From NCBI GenBank assembly GCA_039922495.1, contig JBDTEO010000013.1, positions 5,653 through 69,652 on the forward strand: a DNA stretch of 64,000 bases. The letters run 5' to 3'. The translations under genes and the position numbers were made by a program. This stretch comes from JALYYC01 sp039922495 (GTDB lineage: Bacteria > Chloroflexota > Dormibacteria > CF-121). Shown here one piece after another: positions 8,034-16,707 of the stretch; within the stretch, counting starts at the first letter, position 1, and each line of letters starts with the position of its first letter. The notes under the pieces are model-generated. The model was given only the letters and a program-made list of their open reading frames with translations, ran no database searches and was not told the DNA's origin.

Positions 8034-9172
8034 ACCTCGGGCTCTCCGCCGAGCAAGAGGAGGTTCGCCGGCTCGCCAGGGACTTCGCCGAGCGTGAGGT
8101 CAAGCCGCGAGCGGAGGCGATCGACCGCACCCTCGAGTTTCCGCGAGACCTGGTCGACAAGGCCGGTGAGCTCGGCTTGCTCGGGATGCTGGTCCCCGAG
8201 GCCTTTGGTGGGGCCGGTCTCGACCATTTGTCCTTTGCCATCTTCATCGAGGAGCTGGCGAAGTTCAGTGGCAGCACCGCCGTCATCGTCGACGTGCATA
8301 CCTCGGTGGGGACGGAACCGATCGTGCTCTTCGGGTCGGACGAGCAACAGCGGCGCTGGCTTCCCGACCTCGCCCACGGAAAGACGCTGGCGGCCTTCGC
8401 GCTGACCGAACCGGAAGCAGGATCTGACGCGGCGCACCTGAAGACCACAGCCGCGCGTCGTGGGGCCGGGTATCGCTTGAACGGGAGCAAGATCTTCATC
8501 ACCAATGCCGGGGAGGCGGATTGCTACATCGTGATGGCCGCCACCAGCCCGGGATCCGGCGCGGCGGGCGTGACGGCGTTCGTCGTCCAGGGGGACAACC
8601 CGGGCATGGAGGTCGGCCCGCCCTTCAAGAAGATGGGTCTGAACGGGTCGGCCATCGCCGAGGTCTTCTTCAAGGACTGCGACGTCGCGGAGGCAGATCG
8701 GCTGGGTGCGGAGGGAGAGGGGTTTCGGATCGCGATGCGCGCCCTCGACAGCGGTCGCATCGGGATCAGCGCCCAGGCGGTGGGCCTGGCCCAGGGCGCC
8801 CTCGACGACGCCGTCGCCTATGTAAAAGAGCGCAAACAGTTCGGCAAGCCGATTGCCGACCTCCAGACGATCCAGAACAAGATCGCCGACATGGCCGTCA
8901 AGGTCAGGGCGGCGCGGTGGATGACCTGGAACGCTGCCGCGCGCTGTGATGCCGGGGTCCCCTTCACGCGTGAGGCGTCGATGGCGAAGCTGTACGCCAC
9001 CGACGCGGCGATGGAGGTCACCCTCGATGCGCTGCAGGTGTTCGGCGGCTACGGCTACCTGGAGGAATACCCGATGGCGCGGCGTGTGCGCGACGCCAAG
9101 GCGTGCCAGATCTACGAGGGCACCAACCAGATCCAACGGATCGTGATCGCGCGCGAGGTCCTGTCCGCCTGA
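8030..9172 (+). CDS. Acyl-CoA dehydrogenase 1
   Basis: FAD-dependent acyl-CoA dehydrogenase of 380 residues, passing electrons to electron-transfer flavoprotein. The sequence has the family signature ALTEPEAGSDAAHLKT, the flavin-site stretch NGSKIFITNAGEAD, and the catalytic Glu363 in QIYEGTNQIQR. It is coupled to the thiolase stop and to the next dehydrogenase through TGATG. Chain-length or branched-chain preference (short-chain, isovaleryl or isobutyryl) cannot be read from the sequence alone. Confidence 0.94.
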   Translation: MNLGLSAEQEEVRRLARDFAEREVKPRAEAIDRTLEFPRDLVDKAGELGLLGMLVPEAFGGAGLDHLSFAIFIEELAKFSGSTAVIVDVHTSVGTEPIVLFGSDEQQRRWLPDLAHGKTLAAFALTEPEAGSDAAHLKTTAARRGAGYRLNGSKIFITNAGEADCYIVMAATSPGSGAAGVTAFVVQGDNPGMEVGPPFKKMGLNGSAIAEVFFKDCDVAEADRLGAEGEGFRIAMRALDSGRIGISAQAVGLAQGALDDAVAYVKERKQFGKPIADLQTIQNKIADMAVKVRAARWMTWNAAARCDAGVPFTREASMAKLYATDAAMEVTLDALQVFGGYGYLEEYPMARRVRDAKACQIYEGTNQIQRIVIAREVLSA

Positions 9173-10329
9173 TGGATTTCCGGCTCAGCGAGGAACAGCA
9201 GCAGATTCGCGACATGGTCCACGACCTGTGCCTGGAGCGAGTCCAGCCGAGGGCGGCGGCGATCGACGAGTCCGGTGAGTTTCCCTGGGACATCAAGGAG
9301 CTCTTTAAGAAGCACGACATCCTCGCCATTCCCTTCACGCATGAGTACGGAGGCGTGAGTGGCAGTGCCGTGACGCTGATTCTCGCCGTCGAGGAGATCA
9401 GTAAGTTCTGCGCGACCTCTTCGCTGATCCTCAGCGTGCAGTCCCTGGGAAGTCTCCCAATCTGGCTTGCCGGAACCGACGAGCAGAAGCGGAAGTACCT
9501 GCCGCCGCTGGCGCGGGGCGAGCAGCTCGCCGCCTATGCCCTGACCGAGCCGGGCTCCGGGTCAGACGCCGGTGGGATGCGCACGCGCGCGATCAGGCAC
9601 GGCGACACCTATGTGATCAACGGTTCCAAGACCTTCATCACCGGGGGTAGTGTCGCCGATACGATCGTGGTCTTTGCCCGCACCGACCAGGATGGCCAGG
9701 GGGCCGCCCGCAACATCTCGGCGTTCGTGGTCGAGAAGACCATGCCCGGGTTCAAGGTGGGCAAGCTCGAGAAGAAGCTCGGCATCCGTGGCTCGCCGAC
9801 CGCGCAGTTGTTTTTCGAGGATCTCGCGGTACCGGCCGCCAACCGGCTGGGCAACGAGAACGACGGGTTCAAGCTCGCGATGCGGGTGTTGGATCACTCC
9901 AGGCCGGGGATCGCCGCCCAGGCGCTGGGGATTGCCGAAGGCGCCTTCGACCTCGCGCGCCGGTATGCCCTGGAGCGCCATCAGTTCGGCAAGGCGATCG
10001 CGGAGTTCCAGGGAATCCAGTTTATGCTCGCCGATATGGCGACCCAGATCGAGGCCGCGCGGGCGCTCACGTACGCCGCCGGCGACGCGATCGACCGGAA
10101 TCTGGCGGACATCAATGTCAGCTCGGCGATGGCCAAGGTCTGCGCCTCGGACACGGCCATGCGGGTCACCACCGACGCCGTGCAGATCCTGGGCGGCTAC
10201 GGATACCTGCGCGATTTTCCGGCCGAGCGCATGATGCGAGACGCCAAAATCACCCAGATTTACGAGGGCACCAATGAGATTCAGCGGCTCGTGATCGCCC
10301 GCGGGACATTAAAGGAGACCAGGCCGTGA
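9172..10329 (+). CDS. Acyl-CoA dehydrogenase 2
   Basis: Second acyl-CoA dehydrogenase, 385 residues from the ATG at 9172, which overlaps the previous stop by one base (TGATG). It contains YALTEPGSGSDAGGM, NGSKTFITGGSVAD and the catalytic Glu365 in QIYEGTNEIQR. It diverges clearly from its neighbour, so the pair probably handles two different acyl-CoAs, for example from different branched-chain amino acids. An upstream in-frame start at 9103 would sit inside the first dehydrogenase and is rejected. The GTGA overlap couples it to the next gene. Confidence 0.93.
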   Translation: MDFRLSEEQQQIRDMVHDLCLERVQPRAAAIDESGEFPWDIKELFKKHDILAIPFTHEYGGVSGSAVTLILAVEEISKFCATSSLILSVQSLGSLPIWLAGTDEQKRKYLPPLARGEQLAAYALTEPGSGSDAGGMRTRAIRHGDTYVINGSKTFITGGSVADTIVVFARTDQDGQGAARNISAFVVEKTMPGFKVGKLEKKLGIRGSPTAQLFFEDLAVPAANRLGNENDGFKLAMRVLDHSRPGIAAQALGIAEGAFDLARRYALERHQFGKAIAEFQGIQFMLADMATQIEAARALTYAAGDAIDRNLADINVSSAMAKVCASDTAMRVTTDAVQILGGYGYLRDFPAERMMRDAKITQIYEGTNEIQRLVIARGTLKETRP

Positions 10330-11195
10330 AGCAACTCTACGTCGCCGGCGCCGGACTGATGGGCGCCGGCATCGCCCAGACCGCGATCACCTGTGGATTC
10401 GATGTCCTGCTGCGCGACGTGGACGAGGTCGTGGTCAGTCGCGGGCTTGACAGCATCACGAAGCGGTTGGAGCGGCAGGTCCAGGGAGGCAAGCTCGATG
10501 CCGGGAAGCGGGATGCCTCGCTCGCCCGCTTGCACACCACTACCTCGCTCGAGGCCGCCGGCCGCGCCGATGTCGTGATCGAGGCGATCACCGAGAGCTT
10601 CGACGCCAAGCGTGAACTGTTCAAGCGGCTCGATGGGATCTGCAAGGAGGAGGCCATTCTGGCCAGCAACACCTCCTCGATCCCGATCACGAGGATGGCC
10701 GCGGTGACCCGACGTCCCGACCGCTTTATCGGCATGCACTTCTTCAACCCGGTGCCGGTCATGCCGCTGGTCGAGATCACCCGGGGCCGGGATACCTCGG
10801 AGGCGACCCTGGACACGACGCTCGAGCTCGCCAAGACCCTCGGCAAGACCCCGATCACCTCGTTGGATTACCCCGGGTTCATCGTCAACCGGATGCTCGT
10901 GCCATTCATCAACGAGGCGATCCGAGCTCTGATGGAGGGGCTCGGGACGAGAGAGGACATCGATCAGGGGGCCAAGCTCGGGCTGCACCACCCGATGGGC
11001 CCGCTGGAGCTGGCCGATTTTGTCGGCCTGGACACGCACCTGTATATCTGCGGCGTGCTCTACGAGGGGCTGCATGACGCGCGCTTCGCCGCGCCCGCGC
11101 TGCTCCAGCAGCTGGTCGACGCCGGGCACTACGGGCGCAAATCTGGGCGGGGCTTCTACCGGTACAGCCCGGAAGGCACCCGCCTGCCCGACTGA
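10326..11195 (+). CDS. 3-hydroxybutyryl-CoA dehydrogenase
   Basis: NAD-dependent 3-hydroxyacyl-CoA dehydrogenase of 289 residues. The N-terminal Rossmann motif is GAGLMGAGIAQ (about residues 8-18). The catalytic His lies in IGMHFFNPVPVMPLVEI, followed by the family segment YPGFIVNRMLVPFINEA and the helical C-terminal domain ending KSGRGFYRY. The GTG start overlaps the acyl-CoA dehydrogenase stop. It completes thiolase, dehydrogenase, dehydrogenase, hydroxyacyl dehydrogenase. An enoyl-CoA hydratase, needed between these steps, is not in the window. Confidence 0.94.
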   Translation: MKQLYVAGAGLMGAGIAQTAITCGFDVLLRDVDEVVVSRGLDSITKRLERQVQGGKLDAGKRDASLARLHTTTSLEAAGRADVVIEAITESFDAKRELFKRLDGICKEEAILASNTSSIPITRMAAVTRRPDRFIGMHFFNPVPVMPLVEITRGRDTSEATLDTTLELAKTLGKTPITSLDYPGFIVNRMLVPFINEAIRALMEGLGTREDIDQGAKLGLHHPMGPLELADFVGLDTHLYICGVLYEGLHDARFAAPALLQQLVDAGHYGRKSGRGFYRYSPEGTRLPD

Positions 11196-11199
11196 CGGG

Positions 11200-12084
11200 T
11201 CAGGGTCGGGCGCTGCCGGAGCGGCGGACCCGTGGCGCGCTGGCGGCCGCGGGTGCGGCTCGGCGTTGGCGGGCAAGGGTGACGATCAGGATGCCAACCG
11301 CTACGAGCAACGAGAGGAAGGCCAGGCCGGCCATGGCGACGGCGATCACCGCCCAGCCCGGCCCGCTTTTGGCCGCGATCGTAACAATCGAATCGCCGCC
11401 CTTCACGATGTGCAGGGCCGTGAAAGTGAAGGTTGCCATGAAGCCGGCGAGCGCGATCAGGATCGCGCCCGTCTTCCGGGTGCGCGCAATCCAGAGGCCG
11501 CCGAACAGCCAGAATGTCGCGCAGACACTCGCCGCAAAGGTTCCATCCTCGGGGCTCGCGGTGCCAAAGTCATCGCGCTGGACGCTGTCGGTCGCGTAGA
11601 GGATGACGAGCGTCGCCCCGAGCAGGGCGGTCAGCAAGAAGGGAAGCATCCGGATCCGCTTGAGCCGGCCGCCTGGATGTGACCAGGACACGATGGCGGT
11701 CATGAAGGTGAGCAGCGAGAGCACCATCAACGCCATCAGCAAGGGAGCCATGCTCAAGCCCTCCGCCTTGACGTAGGTGCTCATGCCTCCGGGGCCGCCC
11801 ACGAAATGGCTGGAGGAGATGATGCCGAACTCGAGAAAGGCGATCGCGGCGGCGATGACGACCGCCGGCTTGAAACCGCTGAAGCCGAGCACCAGGCTGA
11901 CCAGCCAGATGGCGCCGACTGCGGCGGCGACACCGACGTACAGGTTGTCGACTTCTTTGAGGTGCCACTCATGAACGAGGTTGATCGCGCCAAAGCCAAT
12001 CGACAGGATCCCGGCGGCCAGCATCAGGCTCCGCGCAGGCACGGCGAACGGACCCCGTGGGGAGCGCAACGTAGAGGATCGCAT
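11200..12084 (-). CDS. Hypothetical membrane protein with eight predicted TM segments
   Basis: Protein of 294 residues with about eight hydrophobic segments evenly spread (near residues 19-37, 48-68, 71-92, 111-133, 145-166, 180-199, 206-228 and 240-265) and a short basic C-terminal tail. No known family was recognised. It converges on the hydroxyacyl-CoA dehydrogenase gene with a 4-base gap. A TAATAT box 7 nt before its ATG suggests leaderless expression, divergent from the LCP gene. Confidence 0.75.
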   Translation of the reverse strand: MRSSTLRSPRGPFAVPARSLMLAAGILSIGFGAINLVHEWHLKEVDNLYVGVAAAVGAIWLVSLVLGFSGFKPAVVIAAAIAFLEFGIISSSHFVGGPGGMSTYVKAEGLSMAPLLMALMVLSLLTFMTAIVSWSHPGGRLKRIRMLPFLLTALLGATLVILYATDSVQRDDFGTASPEDGTFAASVCATFWLFGGLWIARTRKTGAILIALAGFMATFTFTALHIVKGGDSIVTIAAKSGPGWAVIAVAMAGLAFLSLLVAVGILIVTLARQRRAAPAAASAPRVRRSGSARP

Positions 12085-12091
12085 CGCTCCA

Positions 12092-12097
12092 ATATTA
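12092..12097 (-). promoter_or_regulatory. -10 box (TAATAT)
   Basis: TAATAT on the minus strand ends 7 nt before the ATG at 12084, which fits a leaderless transcript for the 8-TM protein. Confidence 0.5.
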
Positions 12098-12130
12098 CGG
12101 GCGGGTGGTCGATTTCCGGCCGACTTTCGG

Positions 12131-12136
12131 TAGACT
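12131..12136 (+). promoter_or_regulatory. -10 box (TAGACT)
   Basis: TAGACT lies 11 nt before the TTG start of the LCP gene. The same hexamer precedes gmd, coaX and lysS. Confidence 0.45.
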
Positions 12137-12147
12137 GAGCACAGGCC

Positions 12148-13578
12148 TTGGGTATTCCACCGCGTAGGCGGCGCGCCTCGGCTGTCGCTACGCCGCTACC
12201 AGTTCCACGAATCCTCGGGACCGGGCTCGCGCTCATCATCGCGATCGTCCTCCTTGGTGTCGCGGTGGTCATCGTCAGGCTCTGGTCGGTGATCCACGCC
12301 ATCTCGCCACGGGTGCAGCCTCAAGACCTGGTCACGCTGGTGCACGCCCAATCCGACGAGCCCGGCTCGCTTGGGTGGAAGATCAAGCACGACGTGCGGG
12401 TCAATATCCTGCTGGTCGGCTACGGTGGCGCAGGTCACGATGGTCCGTACCTGACGGACTCGATCATGATGCTGTCGATCAAGCCCGGCTCGCGCGAGGC
12501 CGTGATGGTCTCCTTGCCGAGGGACCTCTGGGTCAAAATCCCCGCGCTCCCGCGAAACGGCTACCTCCTCGGCAAGCTGAACAGCGCCTACGCGATCGGC
12601 ACCGATCACGCCAATTACCCGAACCTGCGCAGCGATTGGCAGACGGTCACTGGCGGGGGCGACCTCGCCGCCGCCACGGTATCGCAAATCACCGGGCAGC
12701 CCATCGACGGCTGGGTCGGCGTGGATTTCAAGGCGTTCCGCGACGTCGTCAACGCCCTCGGAGGCGTCCGGGTCAACGTCCCCACCGCGCTCGATGACCC
12801 CTACTACCCGCAGGGGGAGACGACCGGGATGATCCACATCCACATCAATGCCGGCTGGCAGCAGCTCGACGGCGAGCATGCGCTGCAGTACGCGCGGTCG
12901 CGAGAGACAACCTCCGACTTCGACCGGTCGAAGCGCCAACAGCTGATCATGCTGGCGGTCCGCCAGCGGGCGCTGTCGCTGAACGCCGTCCCCCGGCTGT
13001 TCAGCCTTCTCGGAGCCCTCCAGGACAACGTTCGGACCAACCTGCGCCCCGCCGAGATGCGGCAGCTTGCCGACCTCGCCGGGCAGCTCAAGGAGAAGGA
13101 CATCCGGCACCTCGGGGTCGACACGACGAATTTGCTTCGCAACACCCTCAGTGCCGACCGGCAATACATCCTCGTGCCGCTGGACCCGACGTACGGGACG
13201 CTCCAGCGCTACCTGGCCGCCGCGCTGCCGGAGCGGGCCGCCCTTGCCGAGCAGGTGCCGGTCGCGGTGCAGGACGGCAGCCGGCGCTACTGGCTCCCGT
13301 ACGGGACCGGCACGCCGGCCAGTATCGTCGCGGGCCTGTTGAAAGACTCGGGCTGGAACGCGGCGGTGGCGCCGCTTACCGGTCCGCGCCCGGTGACGAC
13401 GCAGATTCTGGATGGATCCGGTGGCAAGGGCGCCGGAACGATCGCCTGGTTGCAGGCTTACTTCAACGTGCCGGTGGTGGTCGTCACCCCGCCGGCCACC
13501 GGCCCGACCATTACGGTGGTGCTCGGTCCGGACTTCACCGCCCGGGCGTTTCCGGCACCCGGGACGCGCAGCGGCTGA
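12148..13578 (+). CDS. LytR-CpsA-Psr (LCP) family protein with LytR C-terminal domain
   Basis: LCP proteins transfer teichoic-acid-like or other glycopolymers from lipid carriers to peptidoglycan on the outer face of the membrane. The 476-residue protein has a basic N-terminus, one TM anchor (about residues 24-46), and an LCP domain with DSIMMLSIKP, MVSLPRDLWVKIP, KLNSAYAIG and the Arg-rich QYARSRETTSDFDRSKRQQ. A C-terminal LytR_C-like domain covers about residues 365-465. The start is TTG, the first usable codon. It fits with the L,D-transpeptidase and the polysaccharide genes elsewhere in the window. Confidence 0.92.
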   Translation: MGIPPRRRRASAVATPLPVPRILGTGLALIIAIVLLGVAVVIVRLWSVIHAISPRVQPQDLVTLVHAQSDEPGSLGWKIKHDVRVNILLVGYGGAGHDGPYLTDSIMMLSIKPGSREAVMVSLPRDLWVKIPALPRNGYLLGKLNSAYAIGTDHANYPNLRSDWQTVTGGGDLAAATVSQITGQPIDGWVGVDFKAFRDVVNALGGVRVNVPTALDDPYYPQGETTGMIHIHINAGWQQLDGEHALQYARSRETTSDFDRSKRQQLIMLAVRQRALSLNAVPRLFSLLGALQDNVRTNLRPAEMRQLADLAGQLKEKDIRHLGVDTTNLLRNTLSADRQYILVPLDPTYGTLQRYLAAALPERAALAEQVPVAVQDGSRRYWLPYGTGTPASIVAGLLKDSGWNAAVAPLTGPRPVTTQILDGSGGKGAGTIAWLQAYFNVPVVVVTPPATGPTITVVLGPDFTARAFPAPGTRSG

Positions 13579-13594
13579 TCACCACGCGGCGCGG

Positions 13595-13600
13595 TAGCAT
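13595..13600 (+). promoter_or_regulatory. -10 box (TAGCAT) before meaB
   Basis: TAGCAT ends 9 nt before the ATG of meaB, in a 31-base gap after the LCP gene. Confidence 0.4.
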
Positions 13601-13609
13601 GAACTTGGG

Positions 13610-14575
13610 ATGAGCCTCGCCGGACCTCTCCGATCCGGTGACGTCCGGGCGCTGGCACGGGCCATCAGCCTGGCGGAGGATCGCGACCCGCAGGCAACCG
13701 ACCTGGTCGCGGAATTGCAACCCAGCACCGGCAAGGCGCACCTGGTCGGCGTCACCGGATCGCCCGGAACGGGGAAGAGCACCCTGGTCGATGGCCTGGT
13801 CAAGATCATCCGGGACGCGGGACAGACCGTCGGGGTGATCGCCGTGGACCCGAGCAGTCCGTTCACCGGCGGCGCCGTCCTCGGCGACCGGATCCGGATG
13901 TCGCGCCATACCCTGGATCCCGGCGTCTTCATCCGGAGCATGGGGGCCCGCGGACACCTCGGCGGCCTCGCCGCCGCCACCAGGGAGGCGATCCACCTGC
14001 TGGACGCGTTTGGCCGGGCGGTCGTGATCGTCGAAACGGTTGGTGTCGGCCAGTCCGAGCTGGAGATTTCGAGCATCTCTGACACGGTCGTCCTGGTGAT
14101 GATGCCCGAGTCCGGGGATGCGGTGCAGAGCATCAAGGCGGGAATCCTGGAGATCGCCGACATCTTTGTCGTCAACAAGGCGGACCTCGGCGGTGCCGAA
14201 AAAACCCGGCGCATGATCCAGGACGCGATGGCCATGGGGCCAAAGCAAGCCTGGCAGCCGCCGATCGTGCTGGCCTCGGCGGTCAAGGACGAGGGAGTCG
14301 ACGCCGTCTGGGAGGCGATTCGTCGCCACGACGTGTTCCTGCGCGAGAGCGGCACCCTGGAAACCCGCCGGCTGCAGCGGGTCAAGCAGGAGGTGATCGC
14401 GCTGGTGGCGGAGCGGGCGAAAGAGGAAGCTCGGCGGACCCTGGAGGGCGATACCGAAGTCGGACGGCGCCTGCGAGACAACCGGAATGGGAAACTGAAT
14501 CCGTATGCGCTGGCCGCCGAGGTCATGGCGCAGCAGAACCGCAACAAAGGTGGTGGTGATGGCGCTTCGAAGTAA
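13610..14575 (+). CDS. meaB: Methylmalonyl-CoA mutase-associated GTPase MeaB
   Basis: P-loop GTPase of 321 residues that gates cobalamin loading and protects methylmalonyl-CoA mutase from inactivation. The P-loop is GSPGTGKS (residues 50-57). Also visible are the switch region AVDPSSPFTGGAVLGDRIRM, METVGVGQSE (here VETVGVGQSE) and the base-recognition NKAD. It runs directly into the mutase large subunit (overlap of 17 bases), so the chaperone and its client are co-expressed. Confidence 0.95.
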   Translation: MSLAGPLRSGDVRALARAISLAEDRDPQATDLVAELQPSTGKAHLVGVTGSPGTGKSTLVDGLVKIIRDAGQTVGVIAVDPSSPFTGGAVLGDRIRMSRHTLDPGVFIRSMGARGHLGGLAAATREAIHLLDAFGRAVVIVETVGVGQSELEISSISDTVVLVMMPESGDAVQSIKAGILEIADIFVVNKADLGGAEKTRRMIQDAMAMGPKQAWQPPIVLASAVKDEGVDAVWEAIRRHDVFLRESGTLETRRLQRVKQEVIALVAERAKEEARRTLEGDTEVGRRLRDNRNGKLNPYALAAEVMAQQNRNKGGGDGASK

Positions 14576-16211
14576 GACGGCGCGGGAGGAGTGGGCGACC
14601 CGCTATCGCGGGGGAAAGCGCTCGCCGCGCGAAACGGCGACCACCCTGTCCGGCGTGCCCGTCGAGCCCCTGTACACGCCCGAGGACCTCGCTGGATGGG
14701 ATTACGATTCGAAGCTGGGCTACCCCGGAGAGTTTCCCTACACCCGGGGCGTCTACCCGTCGATGTATCGCGGCCAGCTCTGGACCATCCGCCAGTTTGC
14801 CGGCTACGGCACCGCGGAGGAGACGAACCAGCGATACAAGTTCCTGCTGTCGCAAGGCCAGGCAGGCCTGTCCGTGGCGTTCGACATGCCAACCCTGATG
14901 GGGTACGACTCGGACGACCCGCTCAGCCGCGGCGAGGTTGGGCACTGCGGGGTCGCGATCGATTCGCTGGCCGACATGGAAACGCTCTTTTCCGGCATCG
15001 GGTTGGATGGCATCACCACCTCGATGACGATCAACTCGCCGGCCGCGATCCTCTACGCGATGTACATCGCCGTCGGGGAGAAGGGCGGCGTGCCGCTCGG
15101 CAAGCTGGGCGGGACGCTGCAGAACGACATCCTGAAGGAATACATCGCCCAGAAGGAGTACATCTTCCCACCCGAGCCCTCCATGCGGCTGGTCGTCGAC
15201 ACCATCGTTTTTGCCGCCGAGCAGATGCCGCGCTGGAACGCGGTCTCGATTTCCGGCTACCACATCCGCGAGGCAGGCTCGACGGCGGTCCAGGAGCTGG
15301 CCTTCACGCTCGCCGACGGCATGGCCTATGTCGAGGCAACCATTCGGGCAGGCCTTGACGTCGATACATTCGCACCGCGGTTGTCGTTTTTCTTCGATTC
15401 GCACGTCGACTTCTTCGAGGAAATCGCCAAGTTCCGCGCCGCCCGACGCCTCTGGGCGCGCCTCATGCGAGACAAGTACGGGGCCAAGGATCCCCGCTCC
15501 TGGATGCTTCGCTTCCACACGCAAACCGCCGGCGTGTCGCTGACCCGGCAGCAGGTCGAAAACAATGTGAGCCGCACGGCCTACGAAGCGATGGCCGCGG
15601 TGCTCGGCGGGACGAACTCGCTGCATACCAACTCCATGGACGAGGTGCTGGCGCTGCCGACCGAGCGCGCCGCGCAGATTGCCCTGCGGACGCAGCAGGT
15701 GCTGGCGCACGAGACCGGTGTCGCGAACACGATCGATCCGCTCGGCGGCTCGTACTTCATCGAGAGCCTGACGGACGAGATGGAACGGGGCGCCCAGCGA
15801 TACTTCGATCGGATCGATGAGCAGGGCGGCGTCCTGCGCTGCATCGAGAACGGGTTCTTCCAGCGCGAGATCGCCGATGCGGCCTTCGAGTTCGAACGGC
15901 AGCTCGAGGCAAACGAGCGCATCATCGTGGGCGTCAATGCCTACAAGGACGGTGACGGCGGCGCCGTGCCGACGCTCAAGATTGGCGCCGAAACCGAACG
16001 GGGCCAGGTCGCCCGCCTCAAGGCGGTTCGGGAGCGGCGTGACAACACCAGCGTCCGCAACCGGCTCGACAACCTCAAGGCCCGCGCCCGCGGCTCGGAC
16101 AACCTGATGCCGACCCTGCTGGAGTGTGTCAAAGCCTATGCGACCGAGGGGGAGATCATGGCGGCGCTCAAGGAGGTTTTCGGTGTCTACCGGGAACCGA
16201 TCCTCTTTTAG
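14559..16211 (+). CDS. Methylmalonyl-CoA mutase large subunit (substrate-binding barrel)
   Basis: The 550 residues from the ATG at 14559 form the TIM-barrel subunit of a two-piece methylmalonyl-CoA mutase, which interconverts (R)-methylmalonyl-CoA and succinyl-CoA. Conserved stretches include YTRGVYPSMYRGQLWTIRQF, QGQAGLSVAFDMPTLMG, RFHTQTAGVSLT and the C-terminal GSYFIE. The cobalamin domain is absent and is encoded separately at 16303. The start was chosen because AAAGGTGG precedes it and because the longer frame from 14505 would overlap meaB deeply. Confidence 0.95.
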   Translation: MALRSKTAREEWATRYRGGKRSPRETATTLSGVPVEPLYTPEDLAGWDYDSKLGYPGEFPYTRGVYPSMYRGQLWTIRQFAGYGTAEETNQRYKFLLSQGQAGLSVAFDMPTLMGYDSDDPLSRGEVGHCGVAIDSLADMETLFSGIGLDGITTSMTINSPAAILYAMYIAVGEKGGVPLGKLGGTLQNDILKEYIAQKEYIFPPEPSMRLVVDTIVFAAEQMPRWNAVSISGYHIREAGSTAVQELAFTLADGMAYVEATIRAGLDVDTFAPRLSFFFDSHVDFFEEIAKFRAARRLWARLMRDKYGAKDPRSWMLRFHTQTAGVSLTRQQVENNVSRTAYEAMAAVLGGTNSLHTNSMDEVLALPTERAAQIALRTQQVLAHETGVANTIDPLGGSYFIESLTDEMERGAQRYFDRIDEQGGVLRCIENGFFQREIADAAFEFERQLEANERIIVGVNAYKDGDGGAVPTLKIGAETERGQVARLKAVRERRDNTSVRNRLDNLKARARGSDNLMPTLLECVKAYATEGEIMAALKEVFGVYREPILF

Positions 16212-16301
16212 ATGATCCGCCTGCGCCTGTCGCCCATTGGCCGGATCATCGCCGCCGTCCTGGCGATCGTGGTCGTCATCTTCTTTATTGTGAGGCGCTG
16301 A
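16212..16301 (+). CDS. 29-residue single-TM peptide inside the mutase operon
   Basis: The ATG immediately follows the TAG of the mutase large subunit (0 nt gap). The frame gives MIRLRLSPIGRIIAAVLAIV and so on, ending FFIVRR: a short basic head, about 18 hydrophobic residues and a basic tail. The stop is one base before the GTG of the B12 subunit. Exact filling of the space between two subunits of one enzyme, and membrane-protein composition, argue for a translated gene. No function is known. It could instead be a fortuitous open frame in a spacer that maintains coupling. Confidence 0.55.
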   Translation: MIRLRLSPIGRIIAAVLAIVVVIFFIVRR

Positions 16302-16302
16302 G

Positions 16303-16707
16303 GTGCCGGCAAAGACGTGGCGGGTGCTAACCGCGAAGGTGGGGCTCGACGGCCATGATCGTGGCGTCAAGGTCGTCTCGCGCGCCCTGCGGGACGCGGG
16401 GGTCGAGGTGATCTACGCCGGCTTGCGCCAGACGCCGGAGATGGTGATCGAGGCCGCTATCCAGGAAGACGTCGATGCCATCGGCATCAGTCTTCACAGC
16501 GGTGCCCACATGACCCTCATCCCTCGGGTCCTCGAACTGTTGAAGGAGCGGAAAGCGACCGATATCATTGTCTTCGGGGGCGGCATCATCCCCGACGACG
16601 ATGCGGCTGCGCTCAAGAGGATGGGGGTGGCGGAGATCTTCGGGCCCGGCACCTCCCTGCAGACCATCGTCGAGTTCGTCAACCGGGGCTTCAAAGCCGC
16701 CGCGTGA
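16303..16707 (+). CDS. Methylmalonyl-CoA mutase small subunit (cobalamin-binding)
   Basis: The 134 residues form the B12-binding subunit. The cobalt-ligand motif DxHxxG is DGHDRG with His18 as lower axial ligand; GISLHSGAH and VFGGGIIPDDD follow as in the Rossmann-like B12 fold. GTG start. It pairs with the large subunit two genes upstream. The 4-base overlap with the MBL gene keeps them in one transcript. Confidence 0.95.
   Translation: MPAKTWRVLTAKVGLDGHDRGVKVVSRALRDAGVEVIYAGLRQTPEMVIEAAIQEDVDAIGISLHSGAHMTLIPRVLELLKERKATDIIVFGGGIIPDDDAAALKRMGVAEIFGPGTSLQTIVEFVNRGFKAAA

Noticed and set aside
6510..9136. Long minus-strand frames (472 and 391 codons) opposite the thiolase and acyl-CoA dehydrogenase
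   Set aside because: Antisense of genes with intact catalytic residues; no independent start signals.
14523..16370. 615-codon open frame on the minus strand opposite the mutase large subunit
   Set aside because: Antisense shadow of a well-conserved gene in high-GC DNA; Arg/His/Asp-rich composition with no motif.
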